Shown here one piece after another: positions 43,873 to 56,226 of a DNA stretch of 64,000 nucleotides. This DNA is from Curvularia sp. ZM96 (lineage: Eukaryota; Ascomycota; Dothideomycetes; Pleosporales; Pleosporaceae): the NCBI GenBank assembly GCA_022457065.1, contig JAJGBQ010000002.1:5208001-5272000 (forward strand), read 5' to 3'. The translations under genes were made by a program, and so were the position numbers. The notes beneath the pieces were generated by a model. That model was not told where the DNA came from and did no database searches. It saw only the letters and a list, made by a program, of their open reading frames with translations. Position 1 is the first letter of the stretch. Every line of letters begins with the position of its first letter.

Positions 43873-44525
43873 ATGCCGCCTTCAAGCCCACGTTCCAAAC
43901 GCTCATCCATAGAGATCCAAAACTTATACAATGTCATTGATTCCGCCACACCAGACCGCCTGCGTACTTTGCTGAAGAACTTGAGTACTACAGCTCCTGC
44001 GAACTTCAAAAGTATTCAAGGCGAATTAATGCTCCAGCATGGCGCGCTGAAAAGGGCCTGGTCAGAAAATGACGAGGATGACGATGACGAAGATAATTCA
44101 GACGATGGTTCAGAGGATTCAGGACACGATGACGAGTCCGATTACTCTGACGAAAAAACTGATGCGCCAGCAAGCAGGCAGCGTTTCGAGATTTGCGAGC
44201 AGTGTAACGAGGAGTATGATGTTCTGCACAACGACAAGAAGAGCTGCGAATGGCATAAAGGTAAGCTACATCATCCCTACTGAGACATGACCTATACAGA
44301 GAGGTGTTAATTAGCTTATAATATTCAGGCTACCAAGAAGTAGACTGGGACGGCGACTTCTGGGCCGATCACGACGAGCGTTGTCATGGCACGATCGATA
44401 CACCTAAGATGCGCAAGGAGTACCCCGAGGGTTTTGTGTGGGATTGCTGCGACAAACCGGGGGATGCAGCCGGGTGCAAAACGAGTAGACACCGACCAAA
44501 TCGTGCGAAGAGGGTGCGGAGATAG
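43873..44525 (+). CDS. Conserved Cys/His-rich fungal protein, 194 residues
   Basis: Exons 43873-44260 and 44329-44525 join in frame through a 68-nt intron (GTAAGC..TTCAG; TTAGCTTATAAT upstream of the acceptor). Residues 1-65 are likely helical (LYNVIDSATPDRLRTLL), 66-96 form a strongly acidic low-complexity run, and 105-184 carry Cys and His in a repeated pattern: Cys108, Cys111, Cys125, His128, His144, Cys148, His149, Cys169, Cys170, Cys179, His184. The motifs ICEQCNEEYD, CEWHKG, DERCHG, PEGFVWDCC and GCKTSRH match a conserved group of fungal proteins of unknown function, presumably binding two or more zinc ions. The C-terminus is basic. No stop, frameshift or RIP bias, so it appears intact. 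A DNA, RNA or protein-binding role is only inference. Confidence 0.85.
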
Positions 44526-44909
44526 GAATCAGGACGCAAGTATGCAGTGCAATTAATTAGCACGGTTCTTGGAGGGGCTAGCTAATGGGAAGGGTACGCT
44601 ATCTAAGATTCTCGCTATGCTTCCGCCTCTCTAGTGTACATAAAAGCGTTTTTCTGACTAGAACATGTTGACACGCTTTTATCATCCCCTGAAGCTGATA
44701 TGTGCTAGCTACCGCCGTTAGCTCATGCGTGCCTTTGTTCCCTCTCGTACCCTGTTTCGTTAGTTTTGGCCGTTACCGCGTGAATCCTCTCTCGGTCTTT
44801 TTTGGACACGCTCTCCCTTCCAAAGACCGTTCGTTACTTAAGCTTTTTATGTTAGTATAAAGCAACAACCCCTTCCGTCTGGCGCTTATAAACTCGCTGC
44901 TGGGCGCAG
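44526..44909. other. Intergenic, no gene recognised
   Basis: No coding frame of note. It lies between two convergent genes (one dead). Confidence 0.4.
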
Positions 44910-45244
44910 ACGCAAGAATGGGAGACAAGTTTATTAAGGCCGGTGGTATCGCGAAATGGAAGACGTTTTGCAGAATGGATTATCGAGTACTAGAGATCCA
45001 ACAAGTTTAAATTCTTCCTGTTCTGTAGGATGGCGTTGTTAATAGGCGTGAGAAGCTTCTTCGTGACTTGCTTGACGTCAAGGTTGTTGGAGAGGTAGTC
45101 TTAAACGATTGGATAGAACTCACTGTTTTTCTCTAGTCCGAAGTAGCGTCGTTTCTTCATGATGATGTCGATTTGCGTAGCTTCATCTTTAACGTTAACG
45201 ATAGCGTCGCGAATCTCGCGGTCATGTTCCTTTGCTCGTGACAT
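44910..45244 (-). pseudogene. DUF3632-like gene remnant
   Basis: From ATG 45244 the minus strand reads MSRAKEHDREIRDAIVNVK, then EFYPIV, a TAA (45111-45113), DYLSNNLDVKQVTKKLLTPI, LLDL, a TAG (44990-44992) and YSIIHSAKRLPFRDTTG. The Q-to-TAA and W-to-TAG changes fit RIP. The layout (a helical segment with LDV..V..LL.PI, then LWYS.IHSAKR.PF.D) resembles the fungal DUF3632 family, based on memory of such proteins. It is dead and 3'-truncated. Confidence 0.5.
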
Positions 45245-46589
45245 CTTCGGAATCGTAATAGTTAAATGTACTCACATTGCAAGCTTTCGTGCTACGAGAT
45301 TAGGAAGAACGAACGATATATGTACTGAAGTGCGCCCTTCAGCCCTTAAGGCTGCTATCCACAAGCGCTAGCTTGTGGCGACATGCGTATACGTGCGTCT
45401 GCCGTGGAGACCTGCCATAGGCGTCTTTGGATCCGATCCAGCCGTTCGCATCTCATCCTAGATCGGTGGAAGCAAGCAGGTTACAGCAACGTCAATGCAG
45501 GAGTTGTGCTTGTTTGCAGGCCAACTTAGATGCCATGCGGAGAGCATCAGCAATCTTTGTTCGAATCATTTACTATTAAATGAGGACTGGGAGTAGCTAA
45601 AGCAATATTTCACTATGTTTCAAGGTTTGGGAACATCCTCAGGTTTATTGCGATGTATGAAGCAGTCGGGCGGCGTGCATGACCTCGTCAGGTTGAAGCG
45701 AGAATCTGGTAAGAAGCTTGTACCGTGGGTTGCCGCATACCGTGGTCCGTGCACACAATAGGTGGATTCAGTCAATGCACGCAATTCCTCACCCATTTTC
45801 GGCTCTAGCCTATTTTTAGCCAACCCACAGCCGTTCTAGGGTCGGAGGTCCTTGTGAGAACAGACCTTTGTGGAAGGGGCAAAGGGTGGATGCCCGAAGG
45901 AGCGGTCATTGCGCTGAAACAGTACCATGTGTCGCGGATCAATCTTGTTTTGGTATACAAAAGGCCTTGGATACTGGAATGCACGAAATATGGTACGACT
46001 CTTGCAGCGGCGGCGAGCAATGCCAGCATTTGTGTGGCCTTAGGCATGATGGGGCCATTTGCGATCCCCATAACGGCAGGCACTCGTGTCTCACTGCCGC
46101 TGGAGCTAGAAGGCGGAAGAACAAGGAAGAGTTTTTGAGATTTTTTGCAACAACGAAATCGGCGATTACTTCCCTGTTGCCAACAGCCAAACTATTGGGC
46201 TGATTTGAGTTATGAAGATTAACGCTTTCTACTCTCACCTTCACTGCTCAACGTTCTCAACACGTCACAGCTAATGCGTAGGGAGAACCTGGTGACGTAG
46301 CGCACCACAAAGCACCCTCACCTACGGCAGCTGGCACACTAGACCGAAACAAATGGTAACGTGATCGGCAAGCGAGCTGTGCACCCTACCAAGATTCTAC
46401 GCGTCTCTACCTTCGACTACTGTGTCTCAACAACACGACGTCAAGTCGCTTCTTCGTGAAGACAAAATCATCTTCGCTATGAAAACAACAAGATAAAATA
46501 CCACAAACAGCGAGAACATGATTTTTGGAATTCGCCCAATTTATCGCACGCAAACGGTCGCTCTTGACGCCAATCGAGTAGCCAGCACC
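45245..46589. other. Intergenic stretch, no gene supported
   Basis: ORFs at 45854-46138 and 45868-46203 (plus) and 45805-46083 (minus) overlap each other. The first reads in part EGAVIALKQYHVSRINLVLV and is mildly gene-like, but no family was recognised and no introns extend it. Confidence 0.4.
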
Positions 46590-48575
46590 CAGCCGTACCG
46601 TGCCCCACCCCGTGATGCACGCCGACGCGTTATGCACGCGAACGCCAAAACACACCAAAACACACCAAAACCCTCAACCCTATAAGTCAACAACGTGATG
46701 CCGTTAGAAGCTGCACTTGAAGACGCTGATGCAGCTGATGCAGCTGATACAGCCGGAGAGCTTGTGTACCAGGATATTGCTGATAAACATGGTGTTGCGT
46801 GGTCAACGTTGTCGCGACACCATCGCGGCGTTGTGGGGACTATGGAAGACAAGGCCATCAACCAACAACTACTCGCCCCACCAGAGGAGCTGGAGCTTGT
46901 AACTTATATAGATCAGCTTGCAGTTGAACACCTGCCTCCTACAAGAGAAATGATTGCGAATTTCGCATCTGCGATAGCTGAAACAGAGGTCTCCGAGCAC
47001 TAGGTTTCCAACATCCTCGACCGTCAGTCTGATGCAATCACATCACGCTGGACCTCCGCCATGACCTCAGAACGTCACGCTGCCGATTCTTATGAAAAGT
47101 ACAGCAGTTACTTCGACCTTATGGAGCTCAATATCGCTGAGAGGGGTGTAGGACCTGAGCACACATACAATATGGATAAGAAGGGCTCCATGATCGGATG
47201 CATAGGCAAGAGCAAGAGGATCTTTAACAAGACACAGTGGAAACAGAAGCGATTCAAACAGGCTCTCATTTACGGCAATCGCGAATGGATAACGTTTATA
47301 GCGTGCGTTGGGCTTCTGGAAAAGCCCTCCCACCTGCCCTCACATACCCTGCCGAATTCAAGAACGTCCAAGAACGCTGGATACGTGATGTGGATAAGAG
47401 AAAACATTACATCTATGTCACTACGACTGCCTCAGGATGACCAGATGATGATGCTGGCCTTGGGTGGTTGCAGCAGGTGTTTGATGTCAACACAAAGCAC
47501 ACAGCTTGGAGAAAGTGGAGACTTCTCATCGTGGATGGCCACGGCAGCCATCTCAGTAGGGCTTTTCTGACTTATTGCCATCCGAACAAGATCCTTGCAG
47601 CGATATTTCCCCCACACAGTACGCATACTTTGCAGCCGCTGGACGTGGTGCTGTTCAGGCCCCACTTAATCGCAACAAGATCCTCCACAAATTCAAGCCC
47701 AAGGAGCCAGAGGTTACAGAAGCTCCCGCTACTCCTCCGGCACAGCTAGAAGGTACAGGCTGCCGCCAAATTATCGCTCAATTCGACCCTGTGGTGAAGA
47801 ATAAGAAGCTCCCTAAGACGAAGGCCTTTAGTAAACTATACACCACTTAGCTATCTAAAATGAGCTACTCTATAATAAGAATTAGGGTCTAATTAAGGCT
47901 CTATAGGCTAAGAAGAAGCAGCATAAGAAGAGTAAAGCACTTAATTTAAATAAGTATAAGCTGGACTACGGGGGTGGCACACAATGGCACTCGCCTCGAT
48001 AGTTTGGTGAAGCTCGTAGGCGCGAGCGCATTATAAAGGAAATAGCACATGTAGATAAGCTTAAAGAGGCTAAGATAAAGAATTTGAAGCATGCTAATAA
48101 GCTCTACAACGACAAGATAGCTAAAGAGAAGAAGGCGCAGCGTGCAAGAGACTAAGAGGAGCGGAGGAAGGAGAGCGAGCAAGAACGCCGCGAGATCGAT
48201 GCACGCAAGAAGCAGCAACGCCTTAATAAGGAGTAGAAAGACTATAAGAAAGCTCTACAATCACCCTAAAGGAGTAAGTGTAAGGTATTATAGTCTATAG
48301 CACCTAGAAAGAAGTAGAATCGTGGTACTACGCGTGCCCGTAGTAGTGTTATTACACCTAAGCCTGCACGGCAGCCGCGCACCTACAAGACCCACAGTAG
48401 TAGAATCGTAACACTTTATAATTAATTTAAAGCTAGAGACTTTGTCGCATAGGTCTATAGAACACTCTACTAGAAAAACTTATAATAATAGCTATTGTGT
48501 GTAGCTCTATAGTCTTAAGTTTAAGTAGGTAATTATAAGGCCTCGCGTGCATTATAGGGTAGGGCGCGGAAAGAT
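46590..48575 (+). mobile_element. Pogo family B element, copy 2 (ends approximate)
   Basis: The left end region carries GATGCACGCCGACGCG and TTATGCACGCGAACGCC (about 46610-46650). Near 48548 the reverse strand shows ATAATGCACGCGAGGCC, suggesting inverted termini with a duplicated unit on the left. The transposase remnant inside is described separately. The 5' two thirds (to about 47850) is GC-balanced, but the 3' third is rich in TAG/TAA, an unusual step in RIP density within one element. Confidence 0.5.
46695..48430 (+). pseudogene. Pogo family B transposase, copy 2, broken
   Basis: The N-terminal frame starts near 46695 (MPLEAALEDADAADAADTAG) with HTH text VYQDIADKHGVAWSTLSRHH and LPPTREMIANFASAIAETEV, then a TAG at about 47001. 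Next come YNMDKKGSMIG (first Asp), a shift near 47300, WRLLIVDGHGSHLSRAF (second Asp) and HTLQPLDVVLF (third Asp). After about 47850 the Lys/Glu-rich coiled tail is recognisable only through TAG/TAA codons. It differs from the copy at 40437 by many substitutions, so it is an independent old copy. It is dead through several independent lesions. Confidence 0.75.
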
Positions 48576-48836
48576 AGCGCCTTCCTAATAGCCCTAAGTA
48601 GCTTCCGCATCTCGTCAGTTTCTCGATACAAATTTTCTATTACTATTTGTTATTGTGTAGAGGTTTCTAAGGACTTGCTATATCTAACCGCTATCGGCTA
48701 AGCGGCATAGTTATTTAATTAGATCGACAATTACTTCTCTAGCTTGCGCCTTCTCTCTATTCTTACAAGGTTACTCGGCTCTACCTAACATCACCTTTAT
48801 ATTATGTCTGTATCATATTCGCGGTTGCTCACATTA
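48576..48836. other. AT-rich RIP DNA, nothing recognised
   Basis: Short degenerate spacer ending at the TA target site of element D1. Confidence 0.45.
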
Positions 48837-50698
48837 ACGTACCTCACGGGTTGCCCGCCCATACGGGTTACCCGCCCACTTTTGCCAAGACCCCACCAAA
48901 ACAGCTACCTTACTCTAATGTCGCAACAACGATAATACTTACAGTCTTCTATTAAATGTTAGATATAGCTTGCTCTTCAAGCTCTTAAACAAGACGCGAA
49001 TCTCTCTAAGCGACGCGCTATAGCTATCTTTAACGTCTCTCGTAAGATATTAGGCGATCGACGCGTTAGGCAGACTTTAAAAGTAGATTGCTAGCCTAAG
49101 TTAAAGAATTTAACTAGGCTTGAGAAGGACGTAGTTGTTAAGCATATACTTAAACTTGTTACGCGTGGATTTCCCCCAAGACTCGCTAACGTGGCTAGTA
49201 TGGCCAATTCCTTACGCGCTAAGCGTAATTTAGACTAGGTTAGACAAAACTGGCCTAGTACGTTCGTGAAGCGCCGATCTAAGCTTGTGACGCGGTTTAA
49301 TCGCAAGTACGACTATAAGAGAGCCCTCTGCGAGAATCCTAAGGCTATTTAAGCCTAGTTTAACTTAGTAGCTAATATAAAAGCTAAGTATAGTATCTAG
49401 GACAATAACATGTTTAACTTTAATAAGACGGGCTTTATAATAGGCTAGATTACCCCTACAGCTATTGTCACGGCTTTAGAAAGACGTAGACGGCCTAAGA
49501 CTATCTAGCTAGACAATAGAGAGTGGGCGACGGTTATCTAGAGTATTAATGTGACTAGGTAGACGATTCTACCCTTTATTATTCTTAAGGCACGTCACTA
49601 CCTCTCTAGCTAGTATAAGGACGGCGATATACTCTAGGACTAGGCTATTAGAGTCTCTAAGAACGGCTAGACGACTAATAAGCTTAGTCTTACATAGCTA
49701 AAGCACTTTAATAAGTATATAAAGATAAAGAAGATAGGCGCTAACCGCCTACTTATTATTAACGGCTATAAGAGCCATAACTCGCTAGATTTCTAGAAAT
49801 ACTACAAAGATAACTCTATTATTACTATTTATATGCCTCCGCACTCGTCTCACCTCTTACAGCCCCTTAACGTAGGCTGTTTTGCCTCTTTAAAGTAGGC
49901 CTACGGACGCTAAGTCGAATCGCTTATACACACCCAGATTAGTCACGTTACAAAATAAGAGTTTCTTCTTTACTTTAAGTAGGCTTTTAACGCATCGTTT
50001 ATAGCTAGTAATGTCTAAGAAGGCTTTCAAGGCGCTAGATTAGTTCTATTTAACCTAGAACGGGTTATATCCGCCCTTAATATTAAGTTACGCACTCTAT
50101 CACCCCTACCTACTAACAACTAGCCCTAGGTGTCATAAACCCCTAGTAATACCCTAGAATTAGGGTCGTAATCGACGCTAGTAAAGTAGAGGCTTTAGAG
50201 ATATATGGATAGCTTACTAACGTCTATTATAGAGGCCTTTAAGAAGGTCTTAAAGGGGGTAGCTATTATTACGCACAAGTTAGTGTTAGCCTAAAAGAAG
50301 ATAGCTAAGCTTAAGACAGCAAATAAGGCCGCAACGCGACGAAAATCGCACAAAAGAAAGCGGGTTTAGGCAGAGGGGACCTTGACAGTTAAAGATGGGG
50401 CGCGCTTATCTACTCTTTAAGACTTTAGAGCGCGTAGTAATAGGAAGAAGTTAAAGAAGTAGAAACGCGCTAAAGGGGGTAAACTATCTTAAAGGCGGTG
50501 TGGACAGTGTAATAGGACTAGGCATAACGCGCGAACGTGCAAGCAGGTAGTAGAAGTAGACTCTAAATAATATCTTGTATTGCTTTACACTATATAGGTC
50601 TAAAGTGGGCTGTTTTGGGCTATAATATAGTAGTTTTAGTGGGGTCTTGGCAAAAGTGGGCGGGTAACCCGTGTGGGCGGGCAACCCGTGAGGTACGT
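48837..50698 (+). mobile_element. Pogo/Fot1-like transposon D1, 1862 bp, RIP-mutated
   Basis: The element is flanked by TA (48835-48836 and 50699-50700) and has TIRs of at least 60 bp. Each TIR has two 17-bp units: ACGGGTTGCCCGCCCA and ACGGGTTACCCGCCCA (left); ACGGGTT is the anchor, as AAGCGAG is in family A. The twin D2 (58842-60703) has exactly the same length, so neither has net indels. The coding part is full of TAG/TAA. D1 and D2 share most but not all mutations. Confidence 0.9.
48918..50570 (+). pseudogene. Fot1-like transposase of D1, RIP-destroyed
   Basis: A single frame from ATG 48918 (MSQQR start, as in family A) to TAA 50568 has more than 30 stops, nearly all TAG or TAA. Identifiable parts: the HTH around AIFNVSRKILGDRR, the DNA-binding tail VRQNWPSTFVKRRSKL, MFNFNKTGF (first Asp and Glu changed to Asn and Lys), LLIINGYKSHNS (second Asp changed to Asn) and HLLQPLNVGCF (third Asp changed to Asn). 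The zinc knuckle is RRCGQCNRTRHNARTC. All three catalytic Asp codons are GAC/GAT to AAC/AAT changes, the other strand's RIP product. Frame length (551 codons) is normal. Confidence 0.88.
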
Positions 50699-50700
50699 TA

Positions 50701-51345
50701 ACTAGCCTAAGTTAGTTAACTATTTAGATAGTAATAGTCTAGTTATTAGAAGGTCTATACTAGAGATAGAACTCCCCTCGGCCTACTCTTTCGCGCGATT
50801 CTAAAGATTTAGAATAGCATAATCTCGATTAGCGTATAAGCGCTCTAGCGCCTTAGCCTCTAGAAGCTTACGTTAGAGACAGGATGTCTCTACGGCAGCT
50901 TTTAAAGCCTTAGTAGCTAGAAGAGCTTAATACTCCTTAGCACGAGTAATTTTAAGACGCTTCTACTACTTCTTAGCCTAAACCTTCTTCTACTCTTCCT
51001 TAGAAATAAATAGGCTATACTTAGCCGCAATAGAAATACACCTAGCGCAACGACTAGTTATAGTATCTATAAAACAACGAAGATTCTTCTCTTCACAGCG
51101 CTTATAGTAGAAGTTTATCTTAAAGTTCTATCCCCTTATATAGTTAACACGAGCACGACGCTTAGTAGTTAAATTTTACGCACAGTTACGATAAGAAGAC
51201 TAAATCTTAGATATAGTTAGAAAGACGTAGAGGAAGGAACGCTTACGATATAATAGGCGTGCCTCTATACTTATTTACGCCGCTAGCGCTAAGCGATATA
51301 TAGGAAAATAATAATCTAGAGTATTAAGACGATAGCCCTAAGAGA
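50701..51345 (-). pseudogene. Degenerate minus-strand ORF of an unknown repeat
   Basis: The minus strand reads as protein: RCEEKNLRCFIDTITSRCAR, CISIAAKYSLFISKEE, and a long Ala/Leu/Arg-rich helical stretch with ALLATKALKAAVETS and LLEAKALERLYA. TAG/TAA interrupt it. A Cys-containing cluster followed by a coiled coil recurs in fungal repeat-borne ORFs that I cannot name. A second copy of the 5' part stands at 63270-63440, truncated by element D3. Confidence 0.45.
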
Positions 51346-51840
51346 GGGGATAATATTACAAGTAATAACGAAGGATCTCTCCTAGATAATAGCCGCAGGT
51401 TAGAGACTATTAGGCGCCACGTTAAAAGATAATAATTACCGCGGGGCGGCGGTCACATAATTAATATTACGCTAAGATTGCTATTAGGCGCTAGCGTATA
51501 ATAGCAGGGCATATATAATAGTAACTATTAGGAATATTAGGCTAAGACTTAGAATAAGAGTAATAGTAGTAATAGTAGGCAGACGGTAGTAGATATAAGA
51601 ATAGGTTAGATTTTATTATTACACTCGTTATAGTTAACTCTTATAAGTTCTTCTCTTATATAGATTAATACTTAGTTATTCTATCGTTATAGAATTAATT
51701 ATTTATTTTATATTTAGTTAAACTTCTATAACTTCTCTCTACTACGAATCGCTAGAAAACAATCGCACGGAATACTTTATACAAGTCTCGCCCTAACCTA
51801 GACCGAGACTAGGTGAGTATCGCGAACCCCCGTGTAACAA
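51346..51840. other. Probable leader or LTR region of the gypsy element
   Basis: A purine tract AGAGAGGGGATAA (51341-51353) is followed by TATTACAAGTAATAACG and 450 bp of AT-rich DNA before the gag-like frame begins. This resembles an LTR plus leader, but the LTR cannot be matched convincingly to the 3' side. Confidence 0.35.
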
Positions 51841-54380
51841 GAAGAACTTCTTAAAGAATTCGAAGATATTACCCTTATAGCTCTAGAAGCATCTAATAAG
51901 AATAACGAACCTCTAAGTAATAAGGAATATAAGATATCTAAGAAAGAGAAACCTTAGACGCCTAAGATAAAGTACGAAAAGATAGCTAGCTTTAAAGAGA
52001 AGTATTAACTAGCTACACTAGCACGACTACCTAGTTAAGACAACACCTACTATATAGAAACTTAGATTTAGAAGCTAAATAAAATACTTAGATAAGACTA
52101 CTATACTTACGACTATACGTAACTAGGAATACTACTCCTAATATACTATAATCTATAGCACCTCTAAGCTAATATTAACTTCTACGAAATTAAAACTATA
52201 TAAACTCTATCTAACTACGCGTATATTACTACTAATATTAATAGGCTATAAAAAAGAATACACTAATATAAGAAATATTATTACTAATCTTGTAAGTAAG
52301 AAAAGTTAGATATACTATAATAGATATAGAAGGCATAGGAAGTCTAGACTAACGATAATATATACTAGATTAGCTAGTACTAGTATAACGCGAATAACTT
52401 GCAATATAGTAAGTTATACTAGACTATATATACTACTAAGTTCTACCTAGCATACTAGAACGCTAAATAGAGCGAAGAATAGTTACTAAAGAAGGTTTAA
52501 GAAGAACCTAGATATAAATAGAATTAGTACGAATATAAGAACGACCTATACGCTAAATATCTATAGAAAAAGAGAGAAACGGTTTATTTTCTAGAACACG
52601 AGGACGTAGTAGACGTCGTCTACATATAGATTATATATAAGAATAAAGATAGCACTACTAGAGAGTGTAACTAGCTGTATTAGTAAACATGCCTAAGTAA
52701 TAAGTGTAATAAGTACTAAGACGCTAAAGAATATTATAGCTACGCAGAACTATAGTCTTTTTTAGGCTAGCGATAAGAGAACGCGGCCCCTCTAGGGAAA
52801 TTAACTTAGTAAACTTTCTAGGATTAATTAAGCTTATAGTAAAGCTTAATAGAATATAGATATAGGCACTAGTAGATTTAGGAGTATAGGATAACTACGT
52901 TTTAGCGCACGTAGCCTAGAAAGTAGGACTTTCGCAGCTATAGAAATAACACCTATACCTACTATATATTACTACTAGCGAATTAATACTAAAAGGAAAT
53001 AAGATAATATATAAGGTTAAGTAAGTAACGCTTAGCATCTAAGAGTATAAGAAGAGAATTAACCTAGATATTCTTAGACTAGCTATCTACGATATTATAT
53101 TAGGACTCCTATAGCTATAGAAACATAACCTATAGATTAACTAGAGGTCGAAGGTGTTTTAATTTAAGTGCTGTAGACTAGGCGTAACTATAAGCTAGCC
53201 TAGATATTAGTAGAGTTTAATAGTAGATAAGAGTAATATTACTAAGTAGTATAATAACGCAGAAAGAGAAGCGTACTTAAAAGGTAGTTCTCTAGATAGA
53301 AAGCTAAACCTAGTAGATACTAATACTAGGCTAATAGATTACGAAGCTAGAGATAAATAAAAAAAGAGCGCAACTCTAGAGATCCCTAAATAATATAGAA
53401 GATTTAAATATCTATTTTAGGAAGTAGTAGACGAATAAGCGTTACTAAAGTATTAACTCTAGAACTATAAGATAGTCTTATAGAAAAGAAAGTAACTAAC
53501 TTTTAGCCTAATTTATTAATAATTAGAACGAGAACTTATAGTACTACGAGAGTATCTAGACAAGTTACTAGCTAAAAGCTATATACGACCGTTAATATCT
53601 CTAGTAAGATATCTAGTTATATTCGTACTAAAGAAGGACAGAATAGATTAACTATGCGTTAACTATAGAAAACTAAACGATATTATAGTTAAGAATTAAT
53701 ACCTACTACTAAATATTAAAGAACTCTAGAATTAATTATCTTAAGCAAAGATCTTTATAGCATTAGATCTAAGAGATAGATACTACCTTATTAAAATTAA
53801 GAAAGGTAAAGAATAGAAAATAGCTTTCTAAACACGATATAGATACTACGAATATATAGTTATACTATTTAGACTTATAAACGCCCTAGCTATATTTTAA
53901 GTACTTATTAATAACGTACTTAGACTCTATTTAGATATATTCGTTATCGCCTACCTAGATAACATTCTAATCTACTTAGAGAATAAGAAGAACTATACTA
54001 GACACGTTATAAAAGTACTTTAAGCTCTTAATAACTATAGTCTTCGACTTAAGCTAAAGAAGTATAAATTTTATAAGACTAAGGTTAACTTTCTAGGCTA
54101 CGTAGTAGAGATAAATAGAGTATAAATAAGCGAAGAAAAAATTAAAGTTATTAAGAACTAGCTAATACTAAAAAACGTTATAGATATTTAATTATTTCTT
54201 AGATTCGTAAACTTTAACTAAGAATTTATTAAAGACTACTTAAAGATTATAATACTAATAACGCGACTTACACGAAAAGATACTCTATAGAATTAGAATA
54301 AAAAGGCTAACAACGCCTTTAAAATACTTAAGGAAGTATATATTACGCCACTATACTTTAGAATATTCGTTTTAGGAGTA

Positions 54381-56226
54381 ACGTAGTTCATAAGCGAGCT
54401 GATCACCCAAGCGAGCTGATCACACCCCACCAGCGCGTCGACGTTGACACTACAACGCGTTATGTCGCAACAACGCGATCATCAATTAACTTATCCTGAA
54501 TCAGATCTTCAACTTGCTCTTTCTGATGTCCAATCACAACGTGTTCAAAGCCAAAGACGTGCTGCCTCTATCTATAACGTGCCTCAAAGTACTCTATCTA
54601 CTCGACGTGCTGGAATACGCCCTCGACGCGACTGCGAAGCAAATTTAAAGCGCCTAAACAAGCTAGAAGAGGAGGCTATAGTTGAGAGTATTCTTGAAGA
54701 GTCTGCGCGAGGATTTGCGCCTACAAAGCCTGACGTTCGAGCTATGGCTGATAAACTATTGCATGAGCGAGGGAGCAACCCTGTTGGCAAGAACTGGGTT
54801 GATAACTTTGTTAAGCGAACTCCTGAGCTCCGTACGCGCTGGAGCCGTCCCTATGATCACCAGCGAGCCGCCTGCGAGGACCTAGCGGCTATCCAGCGCT
54901 GGTTCGACTTAGTCTAGAGGATGAAGTAGAAGTGGGGTATTGTAGACGATGATATCTACAACTTTGACGAAACTGGCTTTATGATGGGCAAGATTTTATT
55001 ATAGTTAGTTGTCACAAGCTTAGAGGGATATGGCAAAAAGAAGCGGGTACAGCCAGGCAACCGTGAGTGGGTTACTGTAATCTAAGGCGTGGGCGCGACG
55101 GGTCGCCGGATACCACTCTTCGTTGTCTTTGCGGGCAAGGTGCTTATCAACGTCTGGTTTAAAGACTTACCTGCTGACTGGGTTCTTGAAGTCAGTCCTA
55201 ATGGCTGGACGAATAATTAGCTTAGTCTTGCCTGGTTGGAGCACTTTGATACCCATACAAAGAGGCATACTGTGGGTGGGTATTGACTGCTTATTATTGA
55301 TGGCCATGAGAGCCACTGCTCCGTCGATTTTCAAGATCTTTGTAAGGAGAAGAATATTATTCTTATCTGTATGCCTGCGCACTCGTCTTACCTATTGCAG
55401 CCCCTTGACGTCGCCTGCTTCTCGCCGTTGAAGCGCAAGTATGGCGACGCTGTTTCAGGCTTGGCACGCAACCGCACCCACTATATCAGCAAGGAGACCT
55501 TCCTGCCAGCCTTTAAGACTGCTTTTGAGCAGTCTATTACGAAGGAGAATATCCAAGCTGGCTTTAGAGGCGCTGGTCTAGTCCTACACGACCCATAGGC
55601 TGTGCTATCTAAGCTTGACGTAGTGGTGTAGACACCATATCAATCACCGCGACGGGTAGCCGCCTGGGAGGCGCAGACACCACGCAACGCGCGCGAGGTT
55701 GAGGCTCAAATTGGTCTTATTCAAGAGAGCGTGAGAAAACGCCGTGGGTCTTCTGCCAATTCACTCACCGAGCAGATCGCGCAGCTGAGTAAAGGGCTCA
55801 GCAAATGGCACATAAAATGGTGCTTCTGACAGAGAAAATTACTACTCTTTAAGCGGCTCTAGATGAATTAAACAAGCGTAAGAGCCGTAAGCGGCGATAC
55901 GTACGGACAGAAGAGACTCTTACTGTAGGCGAAGTTTAAGAAGTATTGGCTGAACAGGCGGGTAGTAGTCGTGGTGATGGTGAGAGTGCGTCGAAGAGGG
56001 TTCGAGGAGAGAGGCGGTGCGGGCGTTGCAAGCAGACTGGACACAACGCTCGTACCTGCGCAGTTGAGATAGATAGTGCAAGTGATAGTAGCGATTCTGA
56101 TAATTAATTTAGTATATCGTAATACTTTATCGACTATGATAAAAGACTGTGATAACGTCTTGACTTTAACGCGCTGGTGGGGTGTGATCAGCTCGCTTGG
56201 GTGATCAGCTCGCTTATGAACTACGT
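54381..56226 (+). mobile_element. Pogo/Fot1-like transposon A2, 1846 bp, lightly RIP-mutated
   Basis: The element is flanked by TA (54379-54380 and 56227-56228) and inserted in the gypsy pol region. It has the same length as A1. The TIRs carry two 17-bp units each, AAGCGAGCTGATCAC, with CTGATCAC where A1 has TCGCTCAC; both TIRs agree. RIP damage is intermediate: scattered TAG/TAA but most of the transposase still reads. It inserted into the gypsy element after much of that element's mutation. Confidence 0.92.
54462..56107 (+). pseudogene. Fot1-like transposase of A2, light RIP damage
   Basis: The same frame as A1 starts at ATG 54462 (MSQQRDHQLTYPESDLQLAL) and ends at TAA 56105. The A-run at about 55035-55039 has five A, so no frameshift occurs there. 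Stops appear from 54915 onwards (TAG replacing Gln/Trp). NFDETGF (first Asp) and IDGHESHCS (second Asp) are intact, as is LLQPLDVACF (third Asp). The C-terminal zinc knuckle CGRCKQTGHNARTC is retained. The HTH differs from A1 at several positions: NVPQSTLSTRRAGIRPR here, NVPQRTLSDRRAGKRPR in A1. A one-base shift is likely near 55790, where the frames change. Confidence 0.88.

Noticed and set aside
45854..46203. Two overlapping plus-strand ORFs, one mildly gene-like
   Set aside because: Neither matches a known family, they overlap in different frames, and an equally long ORF lies on the other strand.
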